Assembly: GCF_028769735.1 (NCBI RefSeq)
Contig: NC_088173.1
Location: forward strand, 63,697,921 to 63,761,920
Length of the DNA: 64,000 nucleotides
Source of the DNA: Zonotrichia leucophrys gambelii
Taxonomy: Eukaryota > Chordata > Aves > Passeriformes > Passerellidae
Direction of reading: 5' to 3'
The position numbers and the translations under genes are program-made. Below, piece after piece: positions 1-13,700 of the stretch (within the stretch, counting starts at the first letter, position 1; every line of letters begins with the position of its first letter). The notes under the pieces were generated by a model. The model ran no database searches. It saw nothing but the letters and a program-made list of their open reading frames with translations, and was not told the origin of the DNA.

Positions 1-2279
1 CAAAAAAAAAAAAAGAAGAATACTCAGGAACAATATTGAATTAATTTCAAAACCAATACTCACACAATTTCTGCTTGGTAAAAGCCCATCAGTCAAATTT
101 CTAATACAGTTGATACTTGCTAGAAATTTATCCTATTGTCTCCAGTTTATGTGTTTACAAGGTGTCTAGCTGCAAAAAGCTGCATTTCAAACTGGCTTCC
201 ACATTAGTTATAGCTAATTTGAAAAAACAGTTTTGGTCCCTTCAGGGTGAAGCTGCAACTTAATAAGTTTTTGGGGTTTTTTGGGTTTTAAGGTTTTTTT
301 CCTGTTTATGACAACAGACCTTTGGGATTTGTAATTTAATATTCATTTAACAAAGTGTGTTAATGTATATTTCCCAAAGAGATTTGAATAATGTTGAAAA
401 AGTTCCTACATTAAAATGTTCCAACATCTCAGGTATATATACATCTTAAAGCATTCCACTGAAGATTTACAAATTGCCTGTGAAAGGAGATTTGGAAGTA
501 TTGTATTTAAGTAAGATGAAAATTCTATCTCACACTGGAAAAACTAAAGATTGAGCTATGCTGCATGTCTAACTTATGTTGTAGAATAGATCTTTTGTTA
601 TTTTTTAATTATTCAAACTATGGATTAAGTATAATTTATTTTAAATGGCTTTTACTGATTCATACCCAAACCCTTAAAGCTGTTCATACATTTATAATAC
701 ATGTGCAGAAGATTAGAAAGAGTTTAGAGCTTAGGTCCATGGGCTTTGTTGAATTAAAGAAGGAGAACATTTTATCTGTAACAAAATGGCAGTATACAGC
801 AGTTTTAATTATTGCATTCTGCTTCAATGAACAAAAAAGTATTGATCTGCCTGGAAACAAACCACTGCTTCTTCTGCAGTTCACCTCTGACAGAACTGCC
901 CAGCATTCAAATAGTCTTATTTTTTAATAATCAGTTTATCAAGGATCAGGCTGAAAACACATATAAAACACATATAAAAAAGCATGCATAATTTTTTTGT
1001 ATCTACACCATGGAATGAATACTTTAGGACTAATGTTTCCTTCACATGGGAGGTTGACTGTCGAGAGCAAGCTTGGAGCAGAGCATGTTGTAAAAGAGGA
1101 TTGAAATATGTCTGCAGTGAAGTTGCTCAAAATCTCCATCAAAATCAGAAAATTTCGAGGTTTGTGACATGAAATCGGTGCTTCCCAAGAGAAAGTAATG
1201 GACAAAGGCAAAAAGCAGATTAAGTTTACTCAGGAAGAAGCACATTGAGAAAGCCATTTCCACCGAGTCGCTGTGCATCCAAAAGCCACGTGCCAGAACA
1301 CAGAGCCAAACATCAGCTGTGCAAAAAAGGGCCAGGAAAAATAATCTGTAATTAGTTCCCAAACACAATGCAGATCATAGTTAACCACTCCTGAAATCAA
1401 CTGACTGTTCCACACTATTGCAAAAGGATTTTTGATGAAGATCTGAAACAAAAAAGACACAGACAGGTAGAAAGAAAGATTCTGATCTGTGGTAGCAGCT
1501 TGTATCATGAAGGTTATCTTAAACTGTAACAGAAAGTGGGACTTTGTCCTTTTTATTTGTTGCCCTGGATGCATTCGTCCCTGAGGGAAACAGGAAGACA
1601 TTCATGCCAAATCTGAAGGCAAAGCATGCTTGTGCATAAAACATGAGCCAAACAATTCAACAAGAGGACAACCTTTTTGCCAGCTTTTTCAAGTCATGTT
1701 GGCAAGGTCAAGATCTGCAGAATGTAAGTTATTGCTTTTATTTTACTTTGTATTATTAATCTGTGAGTAGATTTAAAATATATACTTTCTCATATGTTTC
1801 ATGCAAACAATTTTAAATTTAAAAAATGCACGAGTCTATTTTATTTGTGGTATCAACATTGTCATCTTTATCTTATTTTCTTTCCAATATAAATATAAGC
1901 TGTAAAAAGAAGTAGTTTTATTTTTTACATATCTACTGCTTGTGTTCTAATGCATCTCTCTGAGGCTTTTGTGCATAAGCTCTGAAATCATCAGAGAATA
2001 CATAGATGTATCATTTAAAGAAATTTGCTCAAGAAGTAAGTTTGGTGAGGTGCTGGAGAGCAACAGAGGAGATTAATAATTTATTTTTATGCTATGAGAT
2101 AATTTATTTTTATCATAGGGACATGTAGGTTTTCTTCAGTTTCCTGTAAATGATAACATTTTAAACAACATCTATATAGCTAAAACCTTTCATTATAAAT
2201 AGAAAAGAAAGTGTTTATGTGTGTATTTATGTATGAATACATGGAAGAAAGATAGCTCATGCTTCTACTGAACTAAATG
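1..2279. other. Unique AT-rich DNA, no gene recognised
   Basis: The window opens with a short A-run (2-14). A T/G-rich low-complexity tract lies at 267-301, and a 23 bp near-duplication is at 2076-2120. Open frames of up to about 120 codons occur on both strands between 565 and 1601, but they resemble no family I know and overlap each other, as chance frames do. No repeat family is recognisable here. Confidence 0.6.
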
Positions 2280-2540
2280 GAAATCAGTATGATCACCATG
2301 TCCCTTATTCACATAGGAAGCTTAATGATCTTGGAGCGTGCACCTTTACTAGATAAGAGGGAAAGAATGATCATATTGCTGCTGTTGTTTGCGTGGCTGT
2401 TTCAATGCATGGCCTAGAGCTCATTTGTTAATGACCATGCAAATATGCAGCACAATTGTAAAGAATTAAATTATTTTTCCTCATGCATATTTATGAATGA
2501 ATGTGTATTTTGGAACTCATTAAAGCAGTTTACAAAAGAT
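2280..2540. promoter_or_regulatory. Possible conserved non-coding (enhancer-like) block
   Basis: This block has balanced, non-repetitive sequence with clustered homeodomain/POU-like words. An exact octamer ATGCAAAT is at 2437-2444, TAAT-type cores follow, and TCATGCATATTTATGAATGA starts at 2481. This texture is typical of vertebrate developmental enhancers in gene deserts. No comparative data are available, so this is a hint only. It could equally be ordinary unique DNA. Confidence 0.2.
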
Positions 2541-2789
2541 TCTGTAACAAGCATACCACTTTCAGCATTGTCCTGGAAATACATTTGGTAAGGGCAAAAT
2601 TCAGGAATACTTCTACATTCCTGGCTTTAAACATCTAAACAATCACTTTCATTTCCCATCACACACCTGGAATAACATCCTCAAAATCAGACTTGGATTT
2701 AGGTGCATTTCTGGGTTCTTGCACAGAGAGAACCAAGTTCTACCACTTCATAAAACTGAAGCTTCATATTACAAAAATGAAGATAAAGC
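2541..2789. other. Unique spacer
   Basis: Non-repetitive AT-rich sequence up to the LTR. No open frame, repeat or regulatory motif stands out. Confidence 0.5.
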
Positions 2790-3303
2790 ATTATGAGTTA
2801 ACTCTTAGCTAAGCACCCACACTGCTGCTCACTCAACCACCACAACCCCAGTGGGATGGAGGACAAAACAAGAAGAGCAATCACAAAAAAAGTTTAGTTG
2901 AGACAAAAACAGATTAATAAGTGAAGGAGAGAGAAAAAAACCAAGTGATGCAAAGGCAAGCACTCACCACCTCATGCAGACTAATACCCTGCCAATCTCT
3001 GAAAAAGGGCCACCTTGGAAGCCAGAACTCCTCCGTCCTTATTCCTCTGTCCATTCTTGTTGCTGGTATATGTACACAGGGTGTGGTATATTCCTTCACC
3101 CAGCAGGAGTCAGCTGTCCCAGCTGTGTGTGTTCCCGGCTTCCTGCCTATCCCCAGCCTACTCACAATGGGGAAAATAGTGTGCAGAGGGGGAAAATGAC
3201 ACACATTAGTGCTGTCAACACTGCTCAGCCACAAACCCGAAGCAGAGCACCATGTAGGGCTACTGTGAAGATGATTAACTCCACTCCAGCCACAGCTAGT
3301 ACT
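2790..3303 (-). mobile_element. Solo LTR of an avian ERVL-like endogenous retrovirus
   Basis: About 510 bp matching, from memory, the common avian ERVL-type LTR. Landmarks on the plus strand are CCCCAGTGGGATGGAGG near 2848, GTCAGCTGTCCCAGCTGTG near 3109 and CAGCCTACTCACAATGGGG near 3156. The far end carries the ATTAACTCCACTCCAGCC block near 3273. The sense strand is minus: there the TTATTAATCTG and TTTTTGTCTCAAC words (around 2900-2920) fall near the 3' end, as the poly(A)-signal/R-U5 region does in this family. No pol or env sequence adjoins it, so it is a solo LTR left by recombination. The 5' limit (2785-2794) is blurred and no clear target duplication remains, so it is old. The two overlapping open frames of about 160 codons here are by-products of its higher GC content. 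Confidence 0.75.
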
Positions 3304-6300
3304 GAGAGTAACTGTCCGCATTTTACTTCTAAAAAAAGTTGGAGTATAAAAAACAATATCTGCATGCATTACTGTGAAAGAATTACTCATAAATACAGTG
3401 ACAAACAGCTTGTGTGGGAAAGTATTTTACTTTCTCTGGTAAATTACTTCCTCTGAAAACAAGATTTTTCTGAGCTTTCTGAACCTTTTCACAGTAAAAC
3501 CACCATTTTCTTGACTTACTTTACTCAGAAATAGGATAGAGTGGGTGGAACTTTTCATTTTTTATATCACTCACTCTGTAGTGAGTCTAGTGTAGTGAGC
3601 GTAGTGGTTGAAAAAACTGATGTCAAATGGAAAACAATAATGTAGGAGAAAATCAATTAGGAAATATTCCTGATATATAAACTAAATATGTAGTCCTTCC
3701 ATGTCAGTTGTTTGAAGAGAGTAATATATTATTATATATTAATATATTATATATAATTATATCATATATATTAAGACATCACTATGAAATTCAGTGGGAA
3801 CACAGCTCATGCTTCTGCAGAGTCTTCAGGCTAAGCTGGTGCTGTGAGACATCAGAGAGCTTTGCAGTTCATGTGTGTGTATCTGCTTGGCAATATCGTG
3901 TTACAGTGATGTACAAAAGATGGTTTCCACTAACTGCCAAGGAACAAAAAATACATTGTTTCCCCCAGCATGTTCCATCAGGTAAGTAAAATCCAATGCA
4001 GAAAGGAATTTCTTAGGTATTCTGTTAAAAAAAAATAATAAACTGAGTACAGAAGGAACTGCACCTATCCCATACTGCAGGAAAGAGTAAGCCATTGGGA
4101 CATATCTGTCTCTTTTTTCTTTTCACAGACATTTTATAAAGTCAAGCATCTCATACAAAAGTGACAAGGAATTCAACAAGGGCAGGACAGTAACAAAGTG
4201 TGTGAAAGAGAAAGGATGTTGTTGGCACTGGAAAAATGGATGAAAGGTGGAGAAGAAAGTTGTGAAGATACCATCTGTTATTTTTTTAGCATAAGAAGCA
4301 CTTTAGGGTATTCTCAATAGTTATAGCTCCTTCTCTGGGAACATAAAAAGGGTTGTTTTTTGTTTTTTGGAGGTTTTTTATTTTATTATTTGTTTTGTTT
4401 GTTTGTTTGTTTCCCTCCCCTCACCCCCACCATTCTTCTTCTGAAAAAATTAGTGGGAAATGAGTTCTCTGAAACTACCTCTGCTTCCCATCACTACATT
4501 TTTTAAATTCCATGTTAATGGTTTAATCAATCTGGACAAAGATCTTTTTCCATTATTCCAGTTCTTCAAATATATATTTAATATCTATTAATATATCAAA
4601 TATCTATTTCTGAGACATATAGAATTTCTGAATAGCAGTCTCTGTCTTTATAAAAATACAATATAAAATAAGGGAGCAACATATATTCATAGTTACAATA
4701 TCTGTAACATATATTCAGATTTAGAAAAGAAATATTAACATTAATTCTGCTATTATTCTTATTTGCGATTTAATCTTTCACAGTTATTGAATGTAGTATT
4801 AGTCAGGGTTGATGGAACACATAAAGGAAATTGTGAAATGCAAGAAATATTGAAGATGAAAAGTATTTTGGTATTTAGGCCTATATTCCTTTATGTGAAT
4901 ACAGAAGAATATTGTGGTCATAGATGAAAATTCCTAGTTTGGTATCTTAAAGGAAAGAAAAAGAGAAAAAAAATGAGAAAGTCTTGAGAAGAGCTGAAGA
5001 GAAAAGAAAGGCAAGAGAAATTATATAAAGTAATAGCTGAGAGGACTAAGATGCGTATAAAAATTCACTCCTTAAGAAACAAGCAACTTAAAAGCAAAGG
5101 ATGCTAATGCAAACTGAGGAATGAAATGAGATATGAAATTTACATTGGGCAATGTCTCAGACACTGAATAGTGCTATGGAAGACCACATGACTAGCTCAA
5201 AAAATAAAGTGCTATGCTGCATGATCCACAGGCTAGTGATAAATTGCACATAAAAGACAGCACAGAAGAATTTAGTGCATTTCAAAGGTCAGCTTTCAGC
5301 ACTATTCTCTACAAAGCCTTGCTAAAATACAGAAACATTTGCAGAGCAAGCTGTGTGATTTCCAGCAGCCTTAGGAAGAAATTCACACCGACCTTACATT
5401 TTATTCACAAAATATTTCAGAACCAAGGAATATCTACTAAAGCTGGATATCTGACACAGGGTCTCACAGAATCCACAGTAATACAATACTGTGAATACAG
5501 TTGAATCTCAACCCTTTTTCCAAAATGTTTTGTAAAAATTATAAAGTCTTAAGATGAATTACCTTTTGGTTCCTCAAATATGTAGTCCTTCACAGTAATT
5601 TTTGCAAAGATATTAACTGAAATTGTTTTTCACAAATTATGAATTAGAATGCCATTAGTGATGAGTTATAATGGTGCCTCAGCCACATGCTGATCAAAAT
5701 ATTTTCTTCTATTCTTTCCAAATCACCACCTGATTTAGAGCAGACATTTGTATTATTTTTGGTATAATGTAATACTTTATTTTCTATACTAATAATATTT
5801 GATTTCACTTATTTCTGTATAATATTCTTGCACATTAGTAGGACACCACACATTTTTGTGTCATCAACAGATTCATTGCCACATTCCTGCTTTTAATACA
5901 AATGTCACAATAGAAGGATTAATTCTCCACAGACGTTAAAATTTTATGGTGAATATTACATCCTACTTATTACTACTCTTTGTTTCTCATTTGCGATTCA
6001 CTCTAGGTGTTTTTATCGATAGCATACAAAATCTTCTAAAAAATCATAATTCACTAAAGTCATCTAGTTATGCCATATTTATTTAAATGATGCTTTGTTA
6101 CTACAAGTTTAAATAACTTTTAAAAAAGTATCTCTGCTACATTGCTTTTGAGACTTTCAAATTAATTTTGAAGATTAAAATAATATTTTGCATCATTATA
6201 AAAATTGAATTATGGGTTAAATGTTTCTCATTAGTCTAAATATTCTGAAAGGTTATTTCTAATGAAGTAATGTTAAAACATAAGAATGAAGAAAAAATGT

Positions 6301-6736
6301 TAATAGAAATAGCTAGGCTCTCTTAAGTTAGTGATAAATTCAAAAGAAACAAAAATACTTCTAATTGGTATTCAACTACTATTTAAGAAAAAAGCCAAAT
6401 TGTGGTACAGCTAGTCTCTAAGGAGCAGCCTAACTTTCTTGCATTAATGCAGCTCTTTCACAAAAAGAAATGAAGTGAAATCAGCCTTTGTTGTTAACTT
6501 AGACAACTTCTTCCCTCAGCCTATTTAAATAAAAGTAATATACACAAAGAGAAAGATAATTAAGATAAACTACTCTAAAGTTAACAACACCATCCAGATA
6601 TTTAAAACTTTCGATTACCTTTGAAACAAACAAGTTCATCGATCAGATCCTTTAGAACCTCCCTAATTTAAAGACTCTCATCAAATCTTACATATTCCCA
6701 TTAACACTCATAGTAGCAAAGGGACCAGATAAAATA
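3304..6736. other. Unique AT-rich DNA with simple repeats, no gene recognised
   Basis: Contains an AT-only low-complexity patch (about 3724-3775), a (GTTT)n run at 4391-4413 and a purine-rich stretch around 4945-5030. An open frame of 96 codons at 5214-5504 has no recognisable domain. No LINE or LTR is recognisable. Confidence 0.6.
4391..4413. repeat. (GTTT)n simple repeat
   Basis: About five to six GTTT units, set in a longer T/G-rich tract that starts near 4353. Confidence 0.85.
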
Positions 6737-7052
6737 TCACAGAATCACAGAGTGACGCAATGAGTCAGGTGCCATGCCAGAGCCCACGGCAAAGGATTGT
6801 GTCCAGATGGTTCTGGAATATCTCCAATGAGGGAGACTCCACGGCCTCTCTGCTCCAGTGCTTGGTCACCTGCACATTTAGGTAGCACTTCCTGTGCATC
6901 AGTTTCTGCCCATTGCCTCTCATCCTACTGCTTTGGTGCCCCTGAGCAGAGCCTGGCTCCAGCCTCCTGGCACCTCCCCTTCAGATACTGACAGGCATGG
7001 GACTTCCAGAGAAGTCCCCTTCCCCTTCCATGCCTTCCTGAGACTGAGCAGA
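6737..7052 (-). mobile_element. CR1 LINE fragment, 3' end
   Basis: The plus strand begins with TCACAGAATCACAGAGTGAC, the reverse complement of the CR1 terminal repeats. It then follows the antisense of the CR1 C-terminal coding region and 3' UTR: GTCCAGATGGTTCTGGAATA (near 6800), GGAGACTCCACGGCCTCTCTG (near 6832), and CTTCAGATACTGACAGGCAT (near 6980). It fades at CTGAGACTGAGCAG (about 7050). The sense strand is therefore minus and the copy is 5' truncated at about 315 bp, usual for CR1. The 64-codon plus-strand frame inside it is antisense noise. A second CR1 piece in the same orientation lies at 7590 and may belong to the same insertion. Confidence 0.85.
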
Positions 7053-7589
7053 CTCACTTTTAATCTTTAAAGTTGTATTTTTATTTTGAAATGCCTTGTT
7101 ATATTTCTTTCCTTTTCAACTCAGTTGGAAACATGGTTCAAAAACTACTGCAAAATTGAAGTACTGAATTTCTCTTTATAACAACAGATATGATAAAAGT
7201 GCCAAAATCATAAATGCACCACACTTCTCAGTAGTCTCACATTCAGTGTCAGTGTGATTGTGTTTTGTCTGACAGAAAGAAAGGCAGCTCAAATCTCATG
7301 TAATCTTCACTCTCCCAAATATCCCATGCTGAGCATCACTTCATTCAAGGCAAGCGCTGTTCCCTTAGATCAGTATTGCTCCTCTTGTTGACTTCTTGCT
7401 TCAGTTTATGCCTGTTGTGTTTCACCCTGACAACATTCACCAACATGAAGTGTCTTGCCTGAACTTGATGTAGTTCATAAGAATTTGCCATCTGTCAAAG
7501 GACCTAAAATAGATCCTTGTCACTAGATGAAGTTTTACTGAAGGCAAGGAACATTCGTTTCTCTGGACCTCCTACATGTGCTCCTGTTT
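7053..7589. other. Spacer between two CR1 pieces
   Basis: Mostly non-repetitive. A short stretch near 7445-7515 (CTGAACTTGATGTAGTTCAT) faintly resembles antisense CR1 RT sequence, but it is out of order relative to the flanking pieces. No gene is seen. Confidence 0.4.
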
Positions 7590-7775
7590 TTACACATCAG
7601 GAGGTTGTTGGCCTGCTTTGCTGCCATGACAAGATGCTGTCTTATGCCCAGCTTGGCATCTACCAGCAGCCCTAAGTTCTTCTCAGCAGAGATGCCCCCC
7701 TCCCAGTCAGGGACCAGTCTGTCATTTGTAGAAATGTTTCAGTGCTGTGACCACATGCAGACCTCTAATTCTTGC
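7590..7775 (-). mobile_element. Degraded CR1 LINE fragment, reverse-transcriptase part
   Basis: The plus strand reads GAGGTTGTTGGCCTGCTTTG then CTTGGCATCTACCAGCAGCC and AAGTTCTTCTCAGCAGAG. These are the antisense of the CR1 segment encoding the AKKA(N/K)GIL-type region and the part just upstream of it. Similarity weakens after about 7740. Its place in CR1 is upstream of the piece at 6737-7052, and the order and strand fit a single minus-strand insertion with unrelated sequence between the parts. Old and heavily mutated. Confidence 0.6.
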
Positions 7776-10700
7776 TGTTTGTTTCCCAGGTGTGAAAGAC
7801 TGGAGAAAATTATTACTGGCTCAAAACAGCAGAAGTGAGGGTTAGGGGTTGTGAGGGAAGGCAGTGCAGGTTCTGTGAGAAGTGGGATGTGCTCCACTCC
7901 CTGGAGCCTCCAGTGCAGCCAGGAATGGCTGTCACTCACTGGCACACCTGAAGCCCCACCTGGAGGGGAGGACCCGGGACACCAAAGCAGATAAAAGCAG
8001 TTGCACAAAGACACGCATGGTCATGGCCCATTGCTTTGGATTTTATAGGAGCTGAGAACAGGCTGGATTTCAAACAGGAGATAATAATTTTTGTCTGTAT
8101 CTGCTGTGGTCAGTGCCAGGAGCCCTGCCCTGTGCCATATCACTTTCAGGGTTGAGCACCCTGCCTTTATCAGGGTTTCCAACCCTCTCCAGGCACCTGT
8201 TCTCCAGGCCTGTGCCTTTCTAACCTGCTCCCTACCACCAGCTCCCAGCCACTAGCAGGCATGAGCTGAAAGCAAAAGTTTGAAGCACCCTTTTTTCAGG
8301 AGTAGCTGAAAGTTGTCATTCAAAACTAGAATTTTAGAGAAGGAAAAGCCTGTGATATCTTCCCTTCTGCAGCAGCAGCAGGCAGCCCCCCTTACCCCCA
8401 AGTTTCCTACAAGAGCCATTCCCTATGTGCCTTGCCCTTGTGCAGGTTATATTGCTATGTGATTTTTTTTTTTAGGTGAATTTTTTCTTTTGCCCAGGTT
8501 TTAGGGTCTAAATACAGATTCTCTGATCTTTGCTTCTCTTTACTTGAAAGGAAACCTGCTGGGTGACAAAAACACTCACTGTAAAACAGAGTACAGTCCA
8601 TCTGTGGTTAACATAGCCCCAGCAGGAATTTCACCACCAGAAATCTCACTGCACATGGTTTTGATGTGACTTTCACTGCAAACTGACATTTCCTATGAAA
8701 ATAAATGCTTTTTTCTGATTGAATTAAGAAGTATAAATAAAAAAATACAATTATGCCAATTCTGTAGAAAATCAATACTTAAAAGACACCAAAAAATTAC
8801 ACTTAAGTCACATAGTAGTTTATTGAGGGGAAAAACAAAGTGACAGAGGTTCTTACCAAAACATTGCAACAGTACAATGCGTGGAGACTTTCACCAAAGA
8901 ATCCCTAAACCTGTCTAGTCCTGTCTGTTTCATCATTTTGTAAACAAAAATCTGAACGATGTGGGGGAATTAGGCAGGAGGCCTCAGTGAAGCATAAATT
9001 ACAGATTCCTTCCTAAATAGGAAGATCTAATTCCATTAAGTAACAGCACAGTTTTACATACTATCAGTGACCTGAAATGTGAGGTAGCACTTCATTTTGG
9101 GAAAGGCACTTCACAGAAATGTGTGCAATTGCAGGCAAGCAAAATATCAGGAACAACTATAAAACTGGGCAAAACAAAGGGTTTCAATGGAAAAATTAAA
9201 CGCTCCACCAGAAGGGACTTAAAACTGTAAGAAACCACTGCAGAATACATTTACCTTATCAGAGTCTGAAAAATAAATGTAAGTTAATGAAGATACAAAT
9301 TTTCACTATCTAACTAAGGAAAAAAATCAAAATTAATCAGCCATTGTGATAAGAAGTAATGCTTGAAATAATATAACAAGGACAATAAATATTAATTACT
9401 GTAATTCCAGAGAAAAGTGACTATAGAGAGATTTAAACCAAAATTAAATACCTAAGCTAAGACTGTCAGCCAACACACCATCAGAGGTATTCAGAAATAC
9501 TCTGATAAAATCATGCATATTCTTTAAGATTGATACATTTGAGACTGGAAACTATGTTAGTCACACCAGGAAACTTTTATTTCTGATTAATTCAACACAG
9601 ACACTGAGAAAACAAAATGCTAAATAAATAATTTATATTGTTGGTATAAGACTGGGATATGAAAGTCGTTAACAGATCCAAGAAAATTAAGAAAAAACAA
9701 AGTGTGTTCACATTTCTTTTCAGTAGTGCTCTATAGGCCTGTTTTGAAAAGAAATGCAATAAATATATCAGATAATATGCCCCATATCTGAAGACAGATA
9801 TAAGCTTTGGATCCTAAAAAAATTAGGATGAAAGTTAAATTAAAGTCAAGGGAGTTTCTTTTCAACTAATTTAAGGATTTTTCAACTTATTTAAAGCCCT
9901 GATGTGATCTGCAGGGGATAAAAATATGCAAAGTTTCATTAAAAAGTATTCAGAACCTCATCAATAAAATAGTATAACATGATATAACAGGCAAAAATAC
10001 ATATTTTGGTATTAAAAAAGGAACTTAAAAAGTTCCAGTAGGCTATTCTCTTTCAAGAGTATTCCTCAGGAAATAGTTTTAGGGTATCATGCAGCTACAC
10101 CACTTTTCAGAACAAATATTTAGGTAAAATCTAGTGGAAAAAATACACTTTATACTCATGGTCAGAATGTATTGAAGTTGCTGAGTGCATATACAAAACA
10201 TTTGAGAAATAATGATCTTGATAAACACTTTTTTTTGCAAAATCTCAGTGGAACTAATTTTCAAAAGTAAATTTACTAAAATAAAATTTTCTCTAATTAT
10301 TAAACCAAGCATTTATTTTCACCCATTCTATGATATTTTATTGAGAAAGTCAGAAGTGCTTAGTCATGATTACCCAGTATGAATTTTATACCTTATTTCT
10401 TTTTTAACTTATAATAATTTTAATAATGACTTCTAATAATGACTTATGCAGAAAAGTGCATGGTCCATTTATTGTATGAAATACTTCATTGCAGAGCAAG
10501 AAACAATGCCATAAAAGGAAATTTAAAAATACAATAAGAGCAGCAATTCAGAGAGGCTGGAATTGCAGTTTTACTTTTCAGTGTTCTTGATATAAGTCAA
10601 TGGTTTTTTAAAGCATTTTTTTCCCCATGTCTTGAAGCAAGATTTTATGAGAAACCAAGCTTTATAAACAGCACATAACAGTGAGAATACATTTATTTCA

Positions 10701-13700
10701 GAGGATTATGGAATCATAATACTAACAACTTTTTAAGAAGACTTTTATTTAATGTTCTTGACTCTAATCAGTATTAAGTAATGAAATATTTTCAACATGG
10801 TACTGAAGCGTGTGTCCAGCTGAGTTGAACTCAAAAAACTTCACAGGGGTTCAGAAGTTCGTAAATCAAAATGTTGAGAAACTGATATTTAAATAGATTT
10901 GATTTTAATTTAGACTCATGGGAAAACTTTCAGTTTTGGCCAGCACAAAATCCAGGATAGAAGACATAAAGTGTAAGGTCTGGGACAATTTGTACTCACA
11001 ATATTTCTCAGAGTTAAATCAGTGAAAAAAAATAATTATATGTATGTCTTCAAAAACAACAGGGTTTTTCCTCGTGAGAGACTCTTACAAGATAATGGTT
11101 TACTCAGAGTTTCATGAAGTTACACCTACACATTCAAACGGAAATGGAATCTAGGCTTAATAGATTGTATCTAGATTAAAGTTATTTCTTCCTTCTTTTT
11201 CAAAAAACGTTTTCTAATGTCTATAAACAAGAAGAAAAAAAATTCAAGTCATACAAATGAGGGAAAAGGTTCATGTATTTAATCATCTAAATTCAGTGTT
11301 TATCTAAACTTGGTATCTTTCCCTGTTCAAAAACCCTTGGGATAGAAAAGGAAAAATTACAATATCCTTTTAGCCAGATACCCAGCATATATATATTTAC
11401 AGCACCATATTTATACTGTGTGCACATATTAGCAATCAGAAAAATAGTTCAATAATTGCAATGTATGGATTATTTTGCATAATAGCTGCATCATGACTAT
11501 CTTGTTGTCCTCTTTTTTAAAAATCTGGTATTATAATTCATCATTAAGCTGAAAAATTCTTACTGTCTCAGGTTATATCTGGATATTTAAAAATGCCTTA
11601 AGCAGGTACTTTTTTATCCATTCTTATACCTGCACACAATTAAAAATAGGAATTTTCATCCTAATTCCACCCTGGAAGTGATAGCTGCCATTTGAGTTCA
11701 AATGTATATTTCAAAAAAACATCAAAAGGGTCTTGTTGCATTCTCATTCTCTAAAAGTAAGGGAAGCTTTGGGAGGTGCCTCTAAGGAAAAAAAAATGCT
11801 CTTCTTTTTTGTAGTTTAACCCTATTAAATAAATCCTCTGATGGTGACTTACTTTTATTCATGTTAGAATAAATCTAGTGTCACCTCAATTAAGTTGAAC
11901 TGATATATACTAAATTTTTAAATGGATAAAAAGTAGGTTTTCACTTCTAGCATATCTAAAATAATAGTAGGTCTTTGTCTCCTATCTATTGAAGGTTTTC
12001 AATGAAATTATGTTCAAAACAGGTTTTCTCTATCAGGTTTAGTGTAGTTGTTAACTTAACTGAATTCAGTGTGGGATTAAAAATCAAGTGAAAATTAAGA
12101 ATGTGAGTACATGCTTTGTAGGACAGAATTCAAATGGGGAATGATTAAATTCCCATGTGATTAAGCACTTTTTTCTTAAAAATAAGTAGAAAGTGTCAAT
12201 AACCCCACCCATGCAGAATTATCTAGCCAAACTTGAAACTTTCAGTTCTGACCTTACAGTAAAGTCACTTCATTTGACAAAACTACAGATTTTAGAGGAC
12301 CAAAGGCTTTCTTTTTCATGTTTAAAATACATGACCTTTTCACAAGACTCTACAGAGACATCACTAATTCCCTAAATGTTTTTATGACTCCTCAGGGCAC
12401 AGGGGTGACTGGCAGATCCTAAAATCTGAAATATTATTATTAAAAATATTTTTTAAAACACCCTGATAATTAAAAAGACAAATTCATTTTTGTGAAAGAA
12501 ATAGATTATTTGAGCTATGTCATCATTTTTCGTACAGCAGATACCTAAGAAAAAAATTGCAGTGACAGACAGCAGATATGTTGTATATTGCTCCTTCTTT
12601 GCTGTAAGACAGAAGAACCCCAGAAATAAAATTCCTGAAATATAGCACAGAACTTTGTCATTGTATCCATCAGAGGATAATTAATTCCCTAAAGGAGTCT
12701 GCCAAGTTTCCTAACAAAAATATCCATACAATTTATGCTTCAATCACGGCCAAATTCTTTCAATTATATGAAGACTAACTGGAACATCAGCAGCCTCTCC
12801 AGTGGGCTATTCCAATTTCATTACTTCTATGCCAGTAGATGACAGCTTGTTGTTGAAATTGATCTCTTTTATAAGGTTCATAACATACTCTTCAAATTAC
12901 TGTGCATCTTCAGATGTTCTTCTTTTCTCAAAGGTCTTAAGAAAGGTTAATAACATCAACAATACAGTCTTGGTTAAAGTAGCACTGCTTAAAAGAATAG
13001 CTTTCCCTAAATTATGGTTTTGGTCTTATGCTATCAACTGGCAAGGTCAGATTCTGTCATCTTACGTTTCTGCTTATTTACCTACATGATCAGTGATTCC
13101 AATTATCTTTTAGGAACAACTCAAAAAACAAGATATTCCTTAGTTGTAAATAAGCCTGGCAAAACTCTGAACACCTGCATATCTAAATGGTCAGAACTTC
13201 TCAAGGTCTATCTGGTGCTGTGCTTGAACTGCTCTTGGTCCTTCAATTTCAGCCAATGATTAGTCCTTCAGCTAACAGACTTTAAATCTAATAAGGATTT
13301 TTCTACACTATAGCTGCAGTCACTAAAGATATACATCAAACATCTTAAAGTTCCTTTAAAATACACATACATATGCTTTCAAATGAAATCTGTTGGTTTA
13401 TAAAACCTTGCTTAATATCTTGAGTGAATAGAATTTTTAAATGAAAAAAAACTGAATAATATAAACATAAATATAAACAATAAAGTTTCTGAAAAGCAGA
13501 ATTCCCATCAGTACCATCTGGAAGCAAGCTAGTAGTCAAATTTATTTAGAATTCTTTTAAAGCTGCTTCAAACATTGCCAACTTTTGGCATTTGTGCTGG
13601 AATTTTTCATGATTGGTGTTGGCTTTGGGTGTGTGTTTTGGGAAAACTTCAGCGGAAATTGTTCAACTATCTTTGACATGTGAGTTAAGAAAAAAGGCAT

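Noticed and set aside
565..1601. Several overlapping frames of 90-123 codons on both strands
   Set aside because: Frames contradict each other, have no domains or splice context and are within chance expectation.
2914..3456. Two overlapping open frames of about 160 codons on opposite strands, the longest in the window
   Set aside because: Most of their length lies in the ERVL-like LTR, whose GC content lengthens frames; no protein family resemblance.
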